Below are positions 16,521 through 25,632 of a DNA stretch of 64,000 bases, piece after piece. The stretch is taken from positions 34,630 through 98,629 of IMG/VR virus record IMGVR_UViG_3300032282_005862, one strand, 5' to 3'. The first letter of the stretch is position 1. The number at the start of each line of letters is the position of its first letter. This DNA comes from a virus. The position numbers and the translations under genes are program-made. Under the pieces are notes generated by a model. The model ran no database searches and was not told where the DNA came from. It was given only the letters and a program-made list of their open reading frames with translations.

Positions 16521-17297
16521 ATGAAAATTTTAATTACTGGTGGAAATGGTTACCTAGCTAAATCAATAGAATACGCTTTATCTAAAACTTATACCATCAC
16601 AAGCATAAGCAGAAAAGATTTCGATTTACAGAATTTAGATTTATTTACAGAATGGTTAAAAGATAAAAATTTTGATATTATAATTCATACGGCAACAGAA
16701 GGTGTGTCAAGATCAAAGCATCAAAATGAAAAAGATCTGGAAGCCAATTTAAAAATGTTTAATAACATTAAAGCTCATAAGGATAAATTTAAAAAATTAA
16801 TATTTTTTGGATCTGGCGCAGAATTATATATGCAAGAAACATATTATGGTAAAAGTAAAAAGTTAATAAATGAAACCATACAAAAAGAAAACAATTTTTA
16901 TAATATAAGAATATTTGCTGTTTTTGATGAAAATGAATTAGATACTAGATTTATAAAATCTAATATTTTAAGATATATTAATAAAAAAGAAATGGTTATT
17001 CATGCGAATAAACTAATGGATTTCTTCTATATGCAAGATTTGATATCTTTAGTTAATTATTATATTAATGAAAAAAATCCCCCCAAAACAATAGATTGTT
17101 CTTACAAAGATAAAAAAAATTTATTAGAAATAGCTAATTTTATCAATACTTTAGATCAATACAAAGTACCAATTAACTTTCAAAAAAATACTCTAGAACA
17201 AGATTATTGTGGCGTAAGTAATTTACCAATTAAACCTATAGGCTTAGAACAAGGAATAAAAAATAGTTTTAGAGAAATTAAAACGAAAACGCTATAA
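16521..17297 (+). CDS. SDR sugar reductase/epimerase (RmlD/WbpK-like)
   Basis: A 258-residue extended SDR protein. ILITGGNGYLAKSI (residues 3-16) binds NAD(P). IIIHTATEGVSRSK (about 54-67) and FFGSGAELY (about 95-103) are the substrate-site strands. YYGKSK (about 109-114) holds the YxxxK pair. Such short SDR proteins usually reduce a 4-keto nucleotide sugar at the end of a pathway. Here it could finish the dideoxy or branched sugar made by the preceding genes. Confidence 0.75.
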   Translation: MKILITGGNGYLAKSIEYALSKTYTITSISRKDFDLQNLDLFTEWLKDKNFDIIIHTATEGVSRSKHQNEKDLEANLKMFNNIKAHKDKFKKLIFFGSGAELYMQETYYGKSKKLINETIQKENNFYNIRIFAVFDENELDTRFIKSNILRYINKKEMVIHANKLMDFFYMQDLISLVNYYINEKNPPKTIDCSYKDKKNLLEIANFINTLDQYKVPINFQKNTLEQDYCGVSNLPIKPIGLEQGIKNSFREIKTKTL

Positions 17298-17303
17298 TTA
17301 TTA

Positions 17304-18470
17304 ATGAATAAGAATATAAAAGAATCGTATTATGGTAAAAAAATAGATACAGCTAATATTTTAAATATTGAAGATGCAAGTAAATTAATTAATAATAAAA
17401 AAACCGTCGTAATAACTGGGGTAACTGGACAAGACGGAAGCCATATGGTAGATTTTTTACTTAAAAATACAGATTATCTTATTTTTGGTGGAGTAAGAAG
17501 ATTAAGCGTTTATAACCACGAAAATATCAAACATATTAAGTCTGATAGGTTTCATTTAATTAATTTCGATTTAACAGATTCACATGCTATATCTAGAACT
17601 ATCGAAAAACTTCAACCAGATTATTTTATTAATTTTGCGGCTCAGAGTTTTGTAGCCAGTAGTTGGGATTTTTCAAGACAAACTTGGGCAACTAATTCAA
17701 CTGCAGTTCTTGATATTTTAGAAGCCATAAGACTTTACAAGCCTTCTTGTAGACTTTATCAAGCTGGATCTAGCGAAGAATTTGGTAATATTTTATATGC
17801 CCCACAAGATGAAAAGCATCCATTAAGGCCAAGAAGTCCATATGGAGCAAGCAAAGCAGCTTCTAGACAGTTAGTTAAGGTTTACAGAGATTCATACAAT
17901 TTATACGCAATTCAAGGATGGCTTTTCAATCACGAAGGAACTCGTAGAGGCGAAGAATTTGTAACAAGAAAAATTACTAAAAACGTAGCTAGAATTTTTA
18001 ATTCAATTAAGAATAATAAATTTTTTGAACCATTAGAATTAGGAAATATTGATGCGAAAAGAGATTGGAGTGATGCCGAAGATTTTGTAGAAGGAGTTTG
18101 GATGATGTTAAATCAAGATATTTATAATCCAAATTACAACGGAACACCAAATGAATACATCTTTTCCTCAAACGAAACTCATACAATTAGAGAATTTGTA
18201 GAAAAAGCTTTTGATTACGTTGGTATTAAAGGTAATTGGGTTTATATTGACCCAGATGCAAGAGCCGAGAATGAAATTTTTTGTAGAAAAAAAGATGATG
18301 GCGATTACGAATTGCTAGTAAAAATTAATCCAAAATTTTATAGACCAGCAGAAGTCGAATTACTTCTTGGAGACTCTACAAGAGCAAGAACTGAATTAAA
18401 TTGGAAACCTAAAATTTCATTTAATAATTTAGTTAAAAAAATGGTTATTAATGATTTAAATAATCTTTAA
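17304..18470 (+). CDS. gmd: GDP-mannose 4,6-dehydratase
   Basis: A 388-residue protein. GVTGQDGSH (residues 39-47), SSEEFGN (about 155-161), YGASK (about 179-183), LFNHEGTRRGEEFVTRK (about 209-225) and LGNIDAKRDW with EDFVEG are all characteristic of Gmd. The enzyme converts GDP-mannose to GDP-4-keto-6-deoxymannose, precursor of GDP-fucose, GDP-rhamnose, perosamine and colitose. An extra N-terminal 35 residues precede the usual start. No GDP-fucose synthase is visible; the preceding reductase could act instead. Confidence 0.93.
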   Translation: MNKNIKESYYGKKIDTANILNIEDASKLINNKKTVVITGVTGQDGSHMVDFLLKNTDYLIFGGVRRLSVYNHENIKHIKSDRFHLINFDLTDSHAISRTIEKLQPDYFINFAAQSFVASSWDFSRQTWATNSTAVLDILEAIRLYKPSCRLYQAGSSEEFGNILYAPQDEKHPLRPRSPYGASKAASRQLVKVYRDSYNLYAIQGWLFNHEGTRRGEEFVTRKITKNVARIFNSIKNNKFFEPLELGNIDAKRDWSDAEDFVEGVWMMLNQDIYNPNYNGTPNEYIFSSNETHTIREFVEKAFDYVGIKGNWVYIDPDARAENEIFCRKKDDGDYELLVKINPKFYRPAEVELLLGDSTRARTELNWKPKISFNNLVKKMVINDLNNL

Positions 18471-18477
18471 ATTAAAC

Positions 18478-20322
18478 ATGAAAATCTTGATTCCGATGGC
18501 TGGTCTTGGTAAAAGATTTCAAGAATTTGGCTATTCAGACCCTAAGCCATTAATAAAAATATTTGGAGATGAAATGATCCAAAATGTTATTAGCAATTTA
18601 GATATTTCTTCTGATGATGAATTAATTATTATTTATAATAAAATTTTAGAAAAATTTAATTTTGAATCACTTCTAAATTTTAAAAACAGTATCAATATCA
18701 AATTTTTAAAATTAGAAAACGACACTAAAGGGGCAACCGAAACAGTATTTAAATATTTAGAAAAAATAAATTCAAATGAGCCAATATTAATAATTGATTG
18801 TGATACGATTTATTATGAAAATATTATTTCTAAATGCAAAAACACAAAAGAAAATAAAATTTTTTACAGCATAAATAAAGATAAAGATCCAATATATTCA
18901 TATATTAAAATTAATAATCAAGGTCTCGTGGAAGAGATAAAAGAAAAGTGCAAAATTTCCGATAATGCAAATGTAGGTGCTTATTTTTTTAAAAGCATAA
19001 ATGAATTTAAAGAATACGCATTAAAGCTAATAAATAATTCGAATGAACAAAATGAGTTGTATATTTCAAAAGTATACGATTTAATGTTAAAAGATAACAT
19101 ATCAATTCAGTCAGAACAAATTAAAGATTTTTATTGCGTAGGAACACCATTACAATTACAAAAATATTGCGCAGCACATAAAAATAATAAAAAAAGATTT
19201 GTGTTTGATTTAGATAATACTCTTGTTTCTTATCCAGAAATCAAAGGAGATTATTCAACAGTGAAGCCTATCGAGAAAAATATAAAATTTTTAAATTTTT
19301 TAAAAAGCTTGGGTAATTATATTATAATTTATTCTGCTAGACGCATGAAAACTTTTAATGGTAATGTTAAACTTGTTGAACATGATATAAGAGAAATAAC
19401 AGAAAAAACATTAAAAAAATTTAACGTTGAATATGACGAGCTGATTCTCGGAAAACCTTACGCAAATTTTTATATTGATGATTTAGCAATATATAGCTAT
19501 GATGATTTAGAGAAAAAAACTGGATTTTATAACACTTCAATAGAGCCAAGAGATTTTCATAAAATAGAGGTTTATGATAATTTAGTAGTCAAATACGGTA
19601 ATCTTCAAGGAGAATGTTATTGGTATAAAAATATACCAAAAGAAATTCATAAATATATACCTAAAATACATAAACTATCTGACTCTGTAATAGAAATGGA
19701 GAAAGTTAATGGAATAGCTTTATCCTTTTTAAATGTAAACGGAACTTTATCTAAAAAAGAACTTAATCAACTTTTTTCAATATTAAATACTATACATCAA
19801 TATAAATACGTAGAAAATATAGATATAAAAACTTTTTATTTAAATAAATTAAAACAAAGATATGAAAATAAAATATATAAAAATTTACAAAACTCATATG
19901 ATTTTTACAGTTTTTTCGTAAATTATTTTGAAAATTTAAATTTAAATAATTTATCATTAATTCATGGGGATCCTGTTTTTTCAAATATATTATATACAGT
20001 AAATAATGATATAATATTTATAGATCCAAGAGGCTTAGTGGAGCAAACAAAATGTATTTATGGAGACATATTTTATGATTATGCAAAAATTTATCAATCA
20101 ATTTGTGGATATGATTATATCCTATTAAACAAAGAACTCAATCTGGAAAGTATACAAATAAATAAAAATATTTTTAAGGAATATTTCTTACAAAAATTTT
20201 CTGAAAAAGAATTTGAATATGTTAAAATTTTAAAAGATTATTTAATATATACTTTACTGCCCTTACATTCAGATGAAGTTAAAATTATTAAATATTATAA
20301 TTTAATAGAACTTAATAATTGA
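18478..20322 (+). CDS. Three-domain fusion: sugar nucleotidyltransferase, HAD-like and choline/aminoglycoside-kinase-like
   Basis: A 614-residue protein. Residues 1-235: IPMAGLGKRFQEFGYSDPKPL and IIDCDT are nucleotidyltransferase motifs. Residues about 240-345: FVFDLDNTLVSYP, IIIYSARRM, and FYIDDLAIYS resemble the HAD motifs of capsule-associated phosphatases. Residues about 355-610: EMEKVNGIAL, LIHGDPVFSNIL (about 495-506) and FIDPRG form the catalytic loop of choline/aminoglycoside kinases. The combination looks built to activate and phosphorylate a small headgroup for attachment to a glycan. The substrate is unknown. It closes the operon. Confidence 0.82.
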   Translation: MKILIPMAGLGKRFQEFGYSDPKPLIKIFGDEMIQNVISNLDISSDDELIIIYNKILEKFNFESLLNFKNSINIKFLKLENDTKGATETVFKYLEKINSNEPILIIDCDTIYYENIISKCKNTKENKIFYSINKDKDPIYSYIKINNQGLVEEIKEKCKISDNANVGAYFFKSINEFKEYALKLINNSNEQNELYISKVYDLMLKDNISIQSEQIKDFYCVGTPLQLQKYCAAHKNNKKRFVFDLDNTLVSYPEIKGDYSTVKPIEKNIKFLNFLKSLGNYIIIYSARRMKTFNGNVKLVEHDIREITEKTLKKFNVEYDELILGKPYANFYIDDLAIYSYDDLEKKTGFYNTSIEPRDFHKIEVYDNLVVKYGNLQGECYWYKNIPKEIHKYIPKIHKLSDSVIEMEKVNGIALSFLNVNGTLSKKELNQLFSILNTIHQYKYVENIDIKTFYLNKLKQRYENKIYKNLQNSYDFYSFFVNYFENLNLNNLSLIHGDPVFSNILYTVNNDIIFIDPRGLVEQTKCIYGDIFYDYAKIYQSICGYDYILLNKELNLESIQINKNIFKEYFLQKFSEKEFEYVKILKDYLIYTLLPLHSDEVKIIKYYNLIELNN

Positions 20323-20347
20323 CTCAAATCTATATTTATGATACATT
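20319..20347 (+). promoter_or_regulatory. Class 1 leaderless promoter
   Basis: TTGACT (20319-20324), 17-nt spacer, TACATT (20342-20347), 6 nt, ATG at 20354. It begins the recombination block and overlaps the stop of the preceding gene. Confidence 0.6.
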
Positions 20348-20353
20348 TTAAAA

Positions 20354-20686
20354 ATGAAAAGCCATAAGCTTTGTCAGTTCATAGCGAAAAAACATATAAA
20401 AGATAAGATAAATTGGCCAAGAGAGATTAAAATTGCTCAAATATTAACTAAAAGATTCAAGGAATTCGAATTTTGGGATAACTTAAGAGATTTTAAGCTT
20501 CCATCTTTGGCATGGTTTCTTAAAAGCGAAGGCAAAGCTTTCCTATTATCAGAATATGAGAAATTTAAATTAAATTTAAATATAGAAGTAATAAAACTGG
20601 AAGATAATAAAGTTCAAGATGATAAAAAGATTTGCAAAAAGCCTAAAAGTTTGATAGAATTTATAAGATATGGCAAAAAAATCTAA
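20354..20686 (+). CDS. Unknown protein upstream of recA
   Basis: A 110-residue basic protein from an ATG exactly at the predicted +1 of a class 1 promoter. Helical segments rich in Lys, Trp and Phe (for example KRFKEFEFWDNLRDFKLPSLAWFLKSEG) dominate. Its last 17 nt overlap the recA-like gene, so the two are probably co-translated. It could assist the recombinase or helicase, but no family is recognised. Confidence 0.6.
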   Translation: MKSHKLCQFIAKKHIKDKINWPREIKIAQILTKRFKEFEFWDNLRDFKLPSLAWFLKSEGKAFLLSEYEKFKLNLNIEVIKLEDNKVQDDKKICKKPKSLIEFIRYGKKI

Positions 20687-21812
20687 AGAAGAAATTATTG
20701 AACCATCTGGTCCAAGTGCATCAGATAGACTATTATCCTTTTTAAAGGAAAATAAAGAAGATCATTACAATTTTGAAGATGAGGTATACTATAAAGTATC
20801 AACTGGTAGTTTAAACCTGGATATCGCTACAAGCGGTGGTTTATGCCCAGGTTTGCATAGATTTATTGGTATGAATGAAGGTGGTAAAACTTCAGAAGCA
20901 CTCGAAGTAACAAAAAACTTTCTTAAAACTGTAGATAATTCTAGAGCTTTGCTCTTTAAAGCAGAAGGAAGATTAAGCAAAGAAATTAAAGATCGCTCTG
21001 GTATCAAGTTCGTAACTGACGCTAAAGAATGGGTTGATGGAACTTGCTTCGTATTTGAATGTAATATTTTTGAAACAGTTTCTGAATTGATGAAAGACCT
21101 CATTCAATCAAATGATGAAAATAAAAGATATATCTTTATTCTTGATTCAGTTGATGGTTTGATGACAAAAGGTGATTCTCAAAAGAGCATGACAGAAGCA
21201 ACAAAGGTTGCTGGTGGAGCAGTCATATCTTCAATGTTGATGAAGAAGATTTCTCTTGCGCTTTCTAAACGTGGACATATGGCAATCTTTATTAGTCAAG
21301 TTCGATCTGATATTAAACTTGATCCTTATGCAGCAAATAAGGATATTCGTCAAACTACTGCAACTGGTGGAAATGCACTATTGCATTTTGCTAATTGGAT
21401 TCTTGAATTTGAACCAAAGTTTAATAAAGACCTTATCCTTGAAAAACCAAATGACAAATATGATCCAATTAAGAATAAAATTATTGGACATAATGTTAAG
21501 ATTGTTATTAAAAAATCCACAAATGAATCTACAAACTCCAAGATTCAGTACCCAATCAAATATGGTCGTAAAGATGGTTCTTCTGTTTGGAGAGAATACG
21601 AAATTATTGATCAAATCCTAGCTTGGGAATTTGCAACTGCAAAAGGAGCATGGGTTACTTTTTCTGATGAAATTATTGAAGAACTTAAAAAAGTAAATCT
21701 AGAGCTTAAGAAGCAACATCAAGGAGTAGATAATCTGAGGTCTTATCTCGAAGAAAATAAACCAATTGTAGACTATTTCTATAACAAATTCATTAATACT
21801 CTTGCGTCATGA
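20670..21812 (+). CDS. recA: RecA/UvsX-family recombinase
   Basis: A 380-residue protein. STGSLNLDIATSGG leads into a Walker A variant GMNEGGKT (residues 67-74; bacterial RecA has GPESSGKT). YIFILDSVDGLM (about 151-162) is Walker B. FISQVRSD (about 209-216) and TATGGNAL (about 229-236) match the RecA loop L1/L2 region (motif ..ISQ.R.. and ..TGGNALKF). The C-terminus is acidic-basic helical. It would form filaments on ssDNA for strand exchange in phage recombination. The base composition here is slightly less AT-rich than in the sugar island. Confidence 0.9.
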   Translation: MAKKSKEEIIEPSGPSASDRLLSFLKENKEDHYNFEDEVYYKVSTGSLNLDIATSGGLCPGLHRFIGMNEGGKTSEALEVTKNFLKTVDNSRALLFKAEGRLSKEIKDRSGIKFVTDAKEWVDGTCFVFECNIFETVSELMKDLIQSNDENKRYIFILDSVDGLMTKGDSQKSMTEATKVAGGAVISSMLMKKISLALSKRGHMAIFISQVRSDIKLDPYAANKDIRQTTATGGNALLHFANWILEFEPKFNKDLILEKPNDKYDPIKNKIIGHNVKIVIKKSTNESTNSKIQYPIKYGRKDGSSVWREYEIIDQILAWEFATAKGAWVTFSDEIIEELKKVNLELKKQHQGVDNLRSYLEENKPIVDYFYNKFINTLAS

Positions 21813-22228
21813 GATTATTAAATATTAACGGCAAGCTCGTTAATAAAAATGTAAGAAATTACGAAATAGATTGGGATGGAAAATGTAGAAGTAAATTGCA
21901 ATTTAAATTCAAGCAATTCTTCTACCCTTACTGGAAAAATCACATTGTATATGAAGAGTTTCCAGTTTATGGAAGTATGCTTAAAGTAGATTTATTAAAT
22001 GCGACTAAAAAGATAGCAGTTGAGATACAAGGTAATCAACACGAGAGCTTTAATAAGTTCTTTCATGATAATTCTAGATTAAAATATCTCCAAAGCATAA
22101 AAAGAGATGTTAAAAAAGAAAAATGGTTAGAAATGAATGGATTTAAGTTTTTAGAACTCTACGAAAATGACTTAAAAAATTTATCACCACAATATATAGA
22201 AGAAAAATGCGGAATATTAATTATTTAA
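21809..22228 (+). CDS. PD-(D/E)xK / Vsr-like endonuclease
   Basis: A 139-residue protein starting in a 4-nt overlap with recA. KVDLLNATKKIAVEIQGNQHE (about residues 51-71) is the D ... ExQ core with the trailing Gln-His of very-short-patch-repair and DUF559-like nucleases. FKFLELYENDL near the end matches their last strand and helix. With recA upstream, a role in recombination or DNA processing is likely. The substrate cannot be stated. Confidence 0.7.
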   Translation: MRLLNINGKLVNKNVRNYEIDWDGKCRSKLQFKFKQFFYPYWKNHIVYEEFPVYGSMLKVDLLNATKKIAVEIQGNQHESFNKFFHDNSRLKYLQSIKRDVKKEKWLEMNGFKFLELYENDLKNLSPQYIEEKCGILII

Positions 22229-22235
22229 GTGTAAA
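22229..22235 (+). promoter_or_regulatory. Class 2 (GTGTAAA) motif
   Basis: GTGTAAA, 8 nt before the GTG start at 22244, overlapping the stop region of the upstream nuclease gene. Confidence 0.35.
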
Positions 22236-22243
22236 ATTTTCTG

Positions 22244-22519
22244 GTGACAAATAAGAAAAAATTCAATTTTCCAGACTCTCTTTTAAAGCAAATTGATGAA
22301 TGCAGTTTTGGCGGATATATTCTTTTTAATTTTTCCAGCAAAGGTGAACCGCAAGTATATACAAAATTTGATAATCAAATAAATGCCATGGCACTTTTAT
22401 ATTATATTAATACATGGAGTCAAAGTATTGACCAGTTGAATTTAGAAGCAACAACAGATCAAATTGCAAGAAAAAATCAAGAAGACGATGATTTTGATGA
22501 TTCAGAAGATAAAGATTAA
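22244..22519 (+). CDS. Small acidic-tailed protein
   Basis: A 91-residue protein from GTG 22244 (no better start is seen). It has a folded-looking part with GGYILFNFSSKGEPQVY and a C-terminus of mostly Asp/Glu (QEDDDFDDSEDKD), which recalls the acidic tails by which ssDNA-binding proteins contact replication partners. It lies between the nuclease and the helicase. No family is recognised. Confidence 0.55.
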   Translation: MTNKKKFNFPDSLLKQIDECSFGGYILFNFSSKGEPQVYTKFDNQINAMALLYYINTWSQSIDQLNLEATTDQIARKNQEDDDFDDSEDKD

Positions 22520-22522
22520 AAC

Positions 22523-22551
22523 TTGACTTTTAATTTCTAATTTGGTATGAT
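22523..22551 (+). promoter_or_regulatory. Class 1 promoter of the replication operon
   Basis: TTGACT (22523-22528), 17-nt spacer, TATGAT (22546-22551), 9 nt including AAAGG, ATG at 22561. The leader would be at most 3 nt, too short for ribosome binding at the AGG. Confidence 0.65.
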
Positions 22552-22560
22552 ATATAAAGG

Positions 22561-24045
22561 ATGATTTACTCCTTACAAGTAGAAAGACACGTATTAAGTG
22601 GTTTATTAAAGCATCAAGATCTTTTTGCGGATGTTGATGTATTTTTAACTGAAAATGATTTTTATAATGATGTTCATTCATCAATATATACTGTATTTAA
22701 AAATATTAAGCATAAAGGTGAAAATGTAGATAAAGTCTTATTAGCTGAAAAGATTAAGAATCTTGGAATTACATTCAAAGACGAAATTAATATATTTGAT
22801 TATATTGATAATTTAAGCTTCTCACAGATTACAGAAGAAGCCACAATGAACGCTTGTAAAGAGTTAATTAAATTAAGAGTCCGTAGAGAAATATCTCAAA
22901 CAGCAGATAAATTAAAAGAATATGTAAATAAAAACTCCGAAGATTCAATGGATGAGATCATTGGTAAAATTGATCAAATTTATAATAAAAAGATATCATC
23001 ATATTCAGAAAATGATGTGCCAATTAATATTTTTGAAGGAGTTGAAGATCTTGTTGAAGAAATTGGAAATAGCCCTAAAGAAGATACTGGTTTGATAACT
23101 CCATATTCTGAATTTAATAGAATGTATGGTGGTTTAAAGAATGGTAATATTTATGCAATTGCAAGTAGACCAGGTCAAGGAAAATCAACTTGGTTAAATG
23201 ATATCTGTTTTAAAACTTCAATTAATCCTAAAAATAAAACTAAAACTCTTATTCTTGATACTGAAATGCAAACAGTAGATATTCAATTAAGAATGGTTGC
23301 GTCTTTAAGTGGAGTTCCAGTTTGGTATCTTGAAACTGGTAATTGGCGTAAAAATGAAGAAATGACAAAAAAAGTAAGAGAAGCTTGGGATAAAGTTAAA
23401 AAATATGAATACTTTCATTATCATGTAGGCAATAAAAATATTGATCAAGTATGCTCTATTATTCGTAGATGGTATCTTTCTAAAGTTGGCAGAGGAAATC
23501 AAGCTATGATCGCTTATGATTATATTAAATTAACTGGAGAAAAAGTAGGTCAAAATTGGGCAGAACATCAAGCAATTGGAGATAAGATTGATAAACTTAA
23601 AAGAATCTCAGAAGAAATTCATTGTCCAATTATTACTGCTATGCAATTAAATCGAACTGGTGAAAGTTTTAATAGAAAAGGTTCAGAAGTTGTGGATGAT
23701 AGCTCTGTAATTTCTCTTTCGGATAGATTACAATGGTTTGCGTCATTCGTAGCAATCTTTAGAAGAAAAACTTTAGATGAGATTACTCTTGATGGCCAAA
23801 CATTTGGAACGCATAAATTGATTCCAACTAAAACTAGATTCCAAGGAAAAGATGCAGCTGGTCATCAAGATTTAGTTAGAAGACTAGATTGTACTGGTAA
23901 AGAAATATGGTCACAAAATTATTTAAATTATAATGTTCAAAACTTTAATATTGAAGAAAGAGGATCACTCGCAGATGTAGCAGAGCGTCAAAGAGAACAA
24001 TACGAACTTAATGATGCAAATGCAAATGACGGAGAATTATTATGA
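22561..24045 (+). CDS. dnaB: DnaB-type replicative helicase
   Basis: A 494-residue protein of normal family length. The N-terminal domain (about 1-110) resembles DnaB-N. A linker precedes the RecA-like ATPase with SRPGQGKST (Walker A, 202-210), LILDTEMQ (about 232-239), MIAYDYIKLTG (Walker B) and MQLNRTGE. It unwinds DNA ahead of the phage polymerase and recruits the primase encoded two genes downstream. It overlaps thyX by 4 nt. Confidence 0.92.
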   Translation: MIYSLQVERHVLSGLLKHQDLFADVDVFLTENDFYNDVHSSIYTVFKNIKHKGENVDKVLLAEKIKNLGITFKDEINIFDYIDNLSFSQITEEATMNACKELIKLRVRREISQTADKLKEYVNKNSEDSMDEIIGKIDQIYNKKISSYSENDVPINIFEGVEDLVEEIGNSPKEDTGLITPYSEFNRMYGGLKNGNIYAIASRPGQGKSTWLNDICFKTSINPKNKTKTLILDTEMQTVDIQLRMVASLSGVPVWYLETGNWRKNEEMTKKVREAWDKVKKYEYFHYHVGNKNIDQVCSIIRRWYLSKVGRGNQAMIAYDYIKLTGEKVGQNWAEHQAIGDKIDKLKRISEEIHCPIITAMQLNRTGESFNRKGSEVVDDSSVISLSDRLQWFASFVAIFRRKTLDEITLDGQTFGTHKLIPTKTRFQGKDAAGHQDLVRRLDCTGKEIWSQNYLNYNVQNFNIEERGSLADVAERQREQYELNDANANDGELL

Positions 24046-24698
24046 ATGTAGATTTAATATCAATTACAAAACCAGAAATTAAAGGAATTAAAAATCCAGA
24101 AGATTTAGTAGCATTTTGTGCTAGAGTTAGTAATCCATCTAATCAAATGAATGTAGAAACTGCTCCCAAATTATTAAAATTCTTAATAAAGCATAAACAT
24201 TGGAGTCCATTTGAACTTGTTGATATGTGCGTTGAGATAAAAACTAGTAGAGGAATTGCAGCTCAAATTCTTAGACATAGATCATTTAGCTTCCAAGAGT
24301 TTAGTCAAAGATATAGTATTGCAAACGAATTTGAAGATGTTGAGCTTCGTTTGCAAGGAGATAAAAATAGGCAAGTGGGAGAGATTCTTATGCCCACAAA
24401 TACGGATGCATACGATAAAATTAATGAACTTCTAGTAGAATCTTTATCTCTTTCACAACATTGTTATGATACAATGATTGAAAACGGAGTAGCAAAAGAA
24501 GTAGCAAGAATGATATTACCCTTGAGTACTCAAACCACAATGTATATGAAAGGATCTTTAAGAAGTTGGATTCATTATATTGAATTGAGAACCGAACAAA
24601 ATACCCAAAAAGAACATAGAATGATTGCTGAAAAATGTAAAAAAATCTTTATTAAAGAATTTCCTATAATAAGCGAGGCATTAGAATGGATCAAGTAA
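24042..24698 (+). CDS. thyX: Flavin-dependent thymidylate synthase
   Basis: A 218-residue protein. RHRSFSFQEFSQRYS (residues 78-92) is the ThyX signature RHRxxSxxxxSxR. LPLSTQTTMYMKGSLRSWIHYIELRTEQNTQKEHR (near residues 150-200; only its ends LPLST and RTEQNTQKEHR need be noted) provides the dUMP and FAD-binding end. The enzyme makes dTMP from dUMP using methylenetetrahydrofolate and FAD, useful for an AT-rich phage. It overlaps neighbours on both sides in the replication operon. Confidence 0.93.
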   Translation: MNVDLISITKPEIKGIKNPEDLVAFCARVSNPSNQMNVETAPKLLKFLIKHKHWSPFELVDMCVEIKTSRGIAAQILRHRSFSFQEFSQRYSIANEFEDVELRLQGDKNRQVGEILMPTNTDAYDKINELLVESLSLSQHCYDTMIENGVAKEVARMILPLSTQTTMYMKGSLRSWIHYIELRTEQNTQKEHRMIAEKCKKIFIKEFPIISEALEWIK

Positions 24699-25591
24699 AT
24701 GTTTATCAAATTTTAACTGATTTAGGATATAAGTTAAAAGATTTTGGAAAAGAGTATAGAGCTAAACCCCTTTATAGAGATAGCGATAATGACACTGTGT
24801 TAAAAATTTACAAAGATACTGGTCATTGGTTTGATTTTAAAGAAAATATTAGTGGCGATTTTAGTTCATTAGTGGGAATGACATTAAAACTAGAAGATCC
24901 GAATAAAGCTAAAGAATGGTTAAAAGATAAAAATTTTGCATTTCATCAACCTAAAGAAATTTCCAAACCACTTCTTAAATCAACAAAAAAGTTTGATTTG
25001 GATCTTTTATCTAATTTAGAAAACGATAATTCATATTGGAATAAAAGAGGCATTAATAATGAGACTCTTGATCAATTTAAAGGTGGAGTAGGAAAAGCTG
25101 GAAAAATGAAAAACAGATACGTTTTCCCTATATTTGATATTAAAAATAATATTATAGGATTTTCTGGTAGAGATATTACAAATCTTTCTAAAATTAAGTG
25201 GAAGCATCTTGGAGAAAAAAGTGATTTTCTTTATCCATTATTTTTAAATTCAGAAGCTATACAATCTCAGAAAGAGATTATTCTTGTAGAAAGTATTGGC
25301 GATATGTTAAGTTTGTATCAAGCTGGAATTAAAAATATTTTAGTAACATTTGGAACAAGTTTAAGTTTAGCAATTTTAAATTATTGTTTAAAGATTGATA
25401 TGAAGAAAATTTATATTAGCCTAAATAATGATTCAGATAAAAACAACGCAGGTAATATTGGTGCAGAAAAAACCTATTCAAGACTTAAAAGATATTTTGA
25501 TGATAAACAATTAAAAATAGCCCTACCAAGTAAAAAAGATTTTGGAGAAATGAATAAAGAAGAAATATTAACATGGAAAAACAATCTCTAA
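24686..25591 (+). CDS. DnaG-type TOPRIM primase without classical zinc cysteines
   Basis: A 301-residue protein. The N-terminus keeps the outline of a CHC2 zinc domain (YRAKPLYRDSDN ... WFDF, residues about 24-51) but has no cysteines, so it probably binds no zinc. The central part has FPIFDIKNNIIGFSGRDI, typical of DnaG-like proteins. The TOPRIM core is IILVESIGDML (E202 and D206) with SLNNDSDKN further on as the DxD. It would make RNA primers for the phage replisome. The protein is short compared with bacterial DnaG (about 600) and lacks the helicase-interaction domain. Confidence 0.85.
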   Translation: MDQVNVYQILTDLGYKLKDFGKEYRAKPLYRDSDNDTVLKIYKDTGHWFDFKENISGDFSSLVGMTLKLEDPNKAKEWLKDKNFAFHQPKEISKPLLKSTKKFDLDLLSNLENDNSYWNKRGINNETLDQFKGGVGKAGKMKNRYVFPIFDIKNNIIGFSGRDITNLSKIKWKHLGEKSDFLYPLFLNSEAIQSQKEIILVESIGDMLSLYQAGIKNILVTFGTSLSLAILNYCLKIDMKKIYISLNNDSDKNNAGNIGAEKTYSRLKRYFDDKQLKIALPSKKDFGEMNKEEILTWKNNL

Positions 25592-25618
25592 AATAGTGGA
25601 GCAAAAAGGGTAAAAGTA

Positions 25619-25625
25619 GTGTAAT
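25619..25625 (+). promoter_or_regulatory. Class 2 (GTGTAAT) motif
   Basis: GTGTAAT, 7 nt before the ATG of the GIY-YIG gene at 25633. Confidence 0.45.
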
Positions 25626-25632
25626 AATTTTT

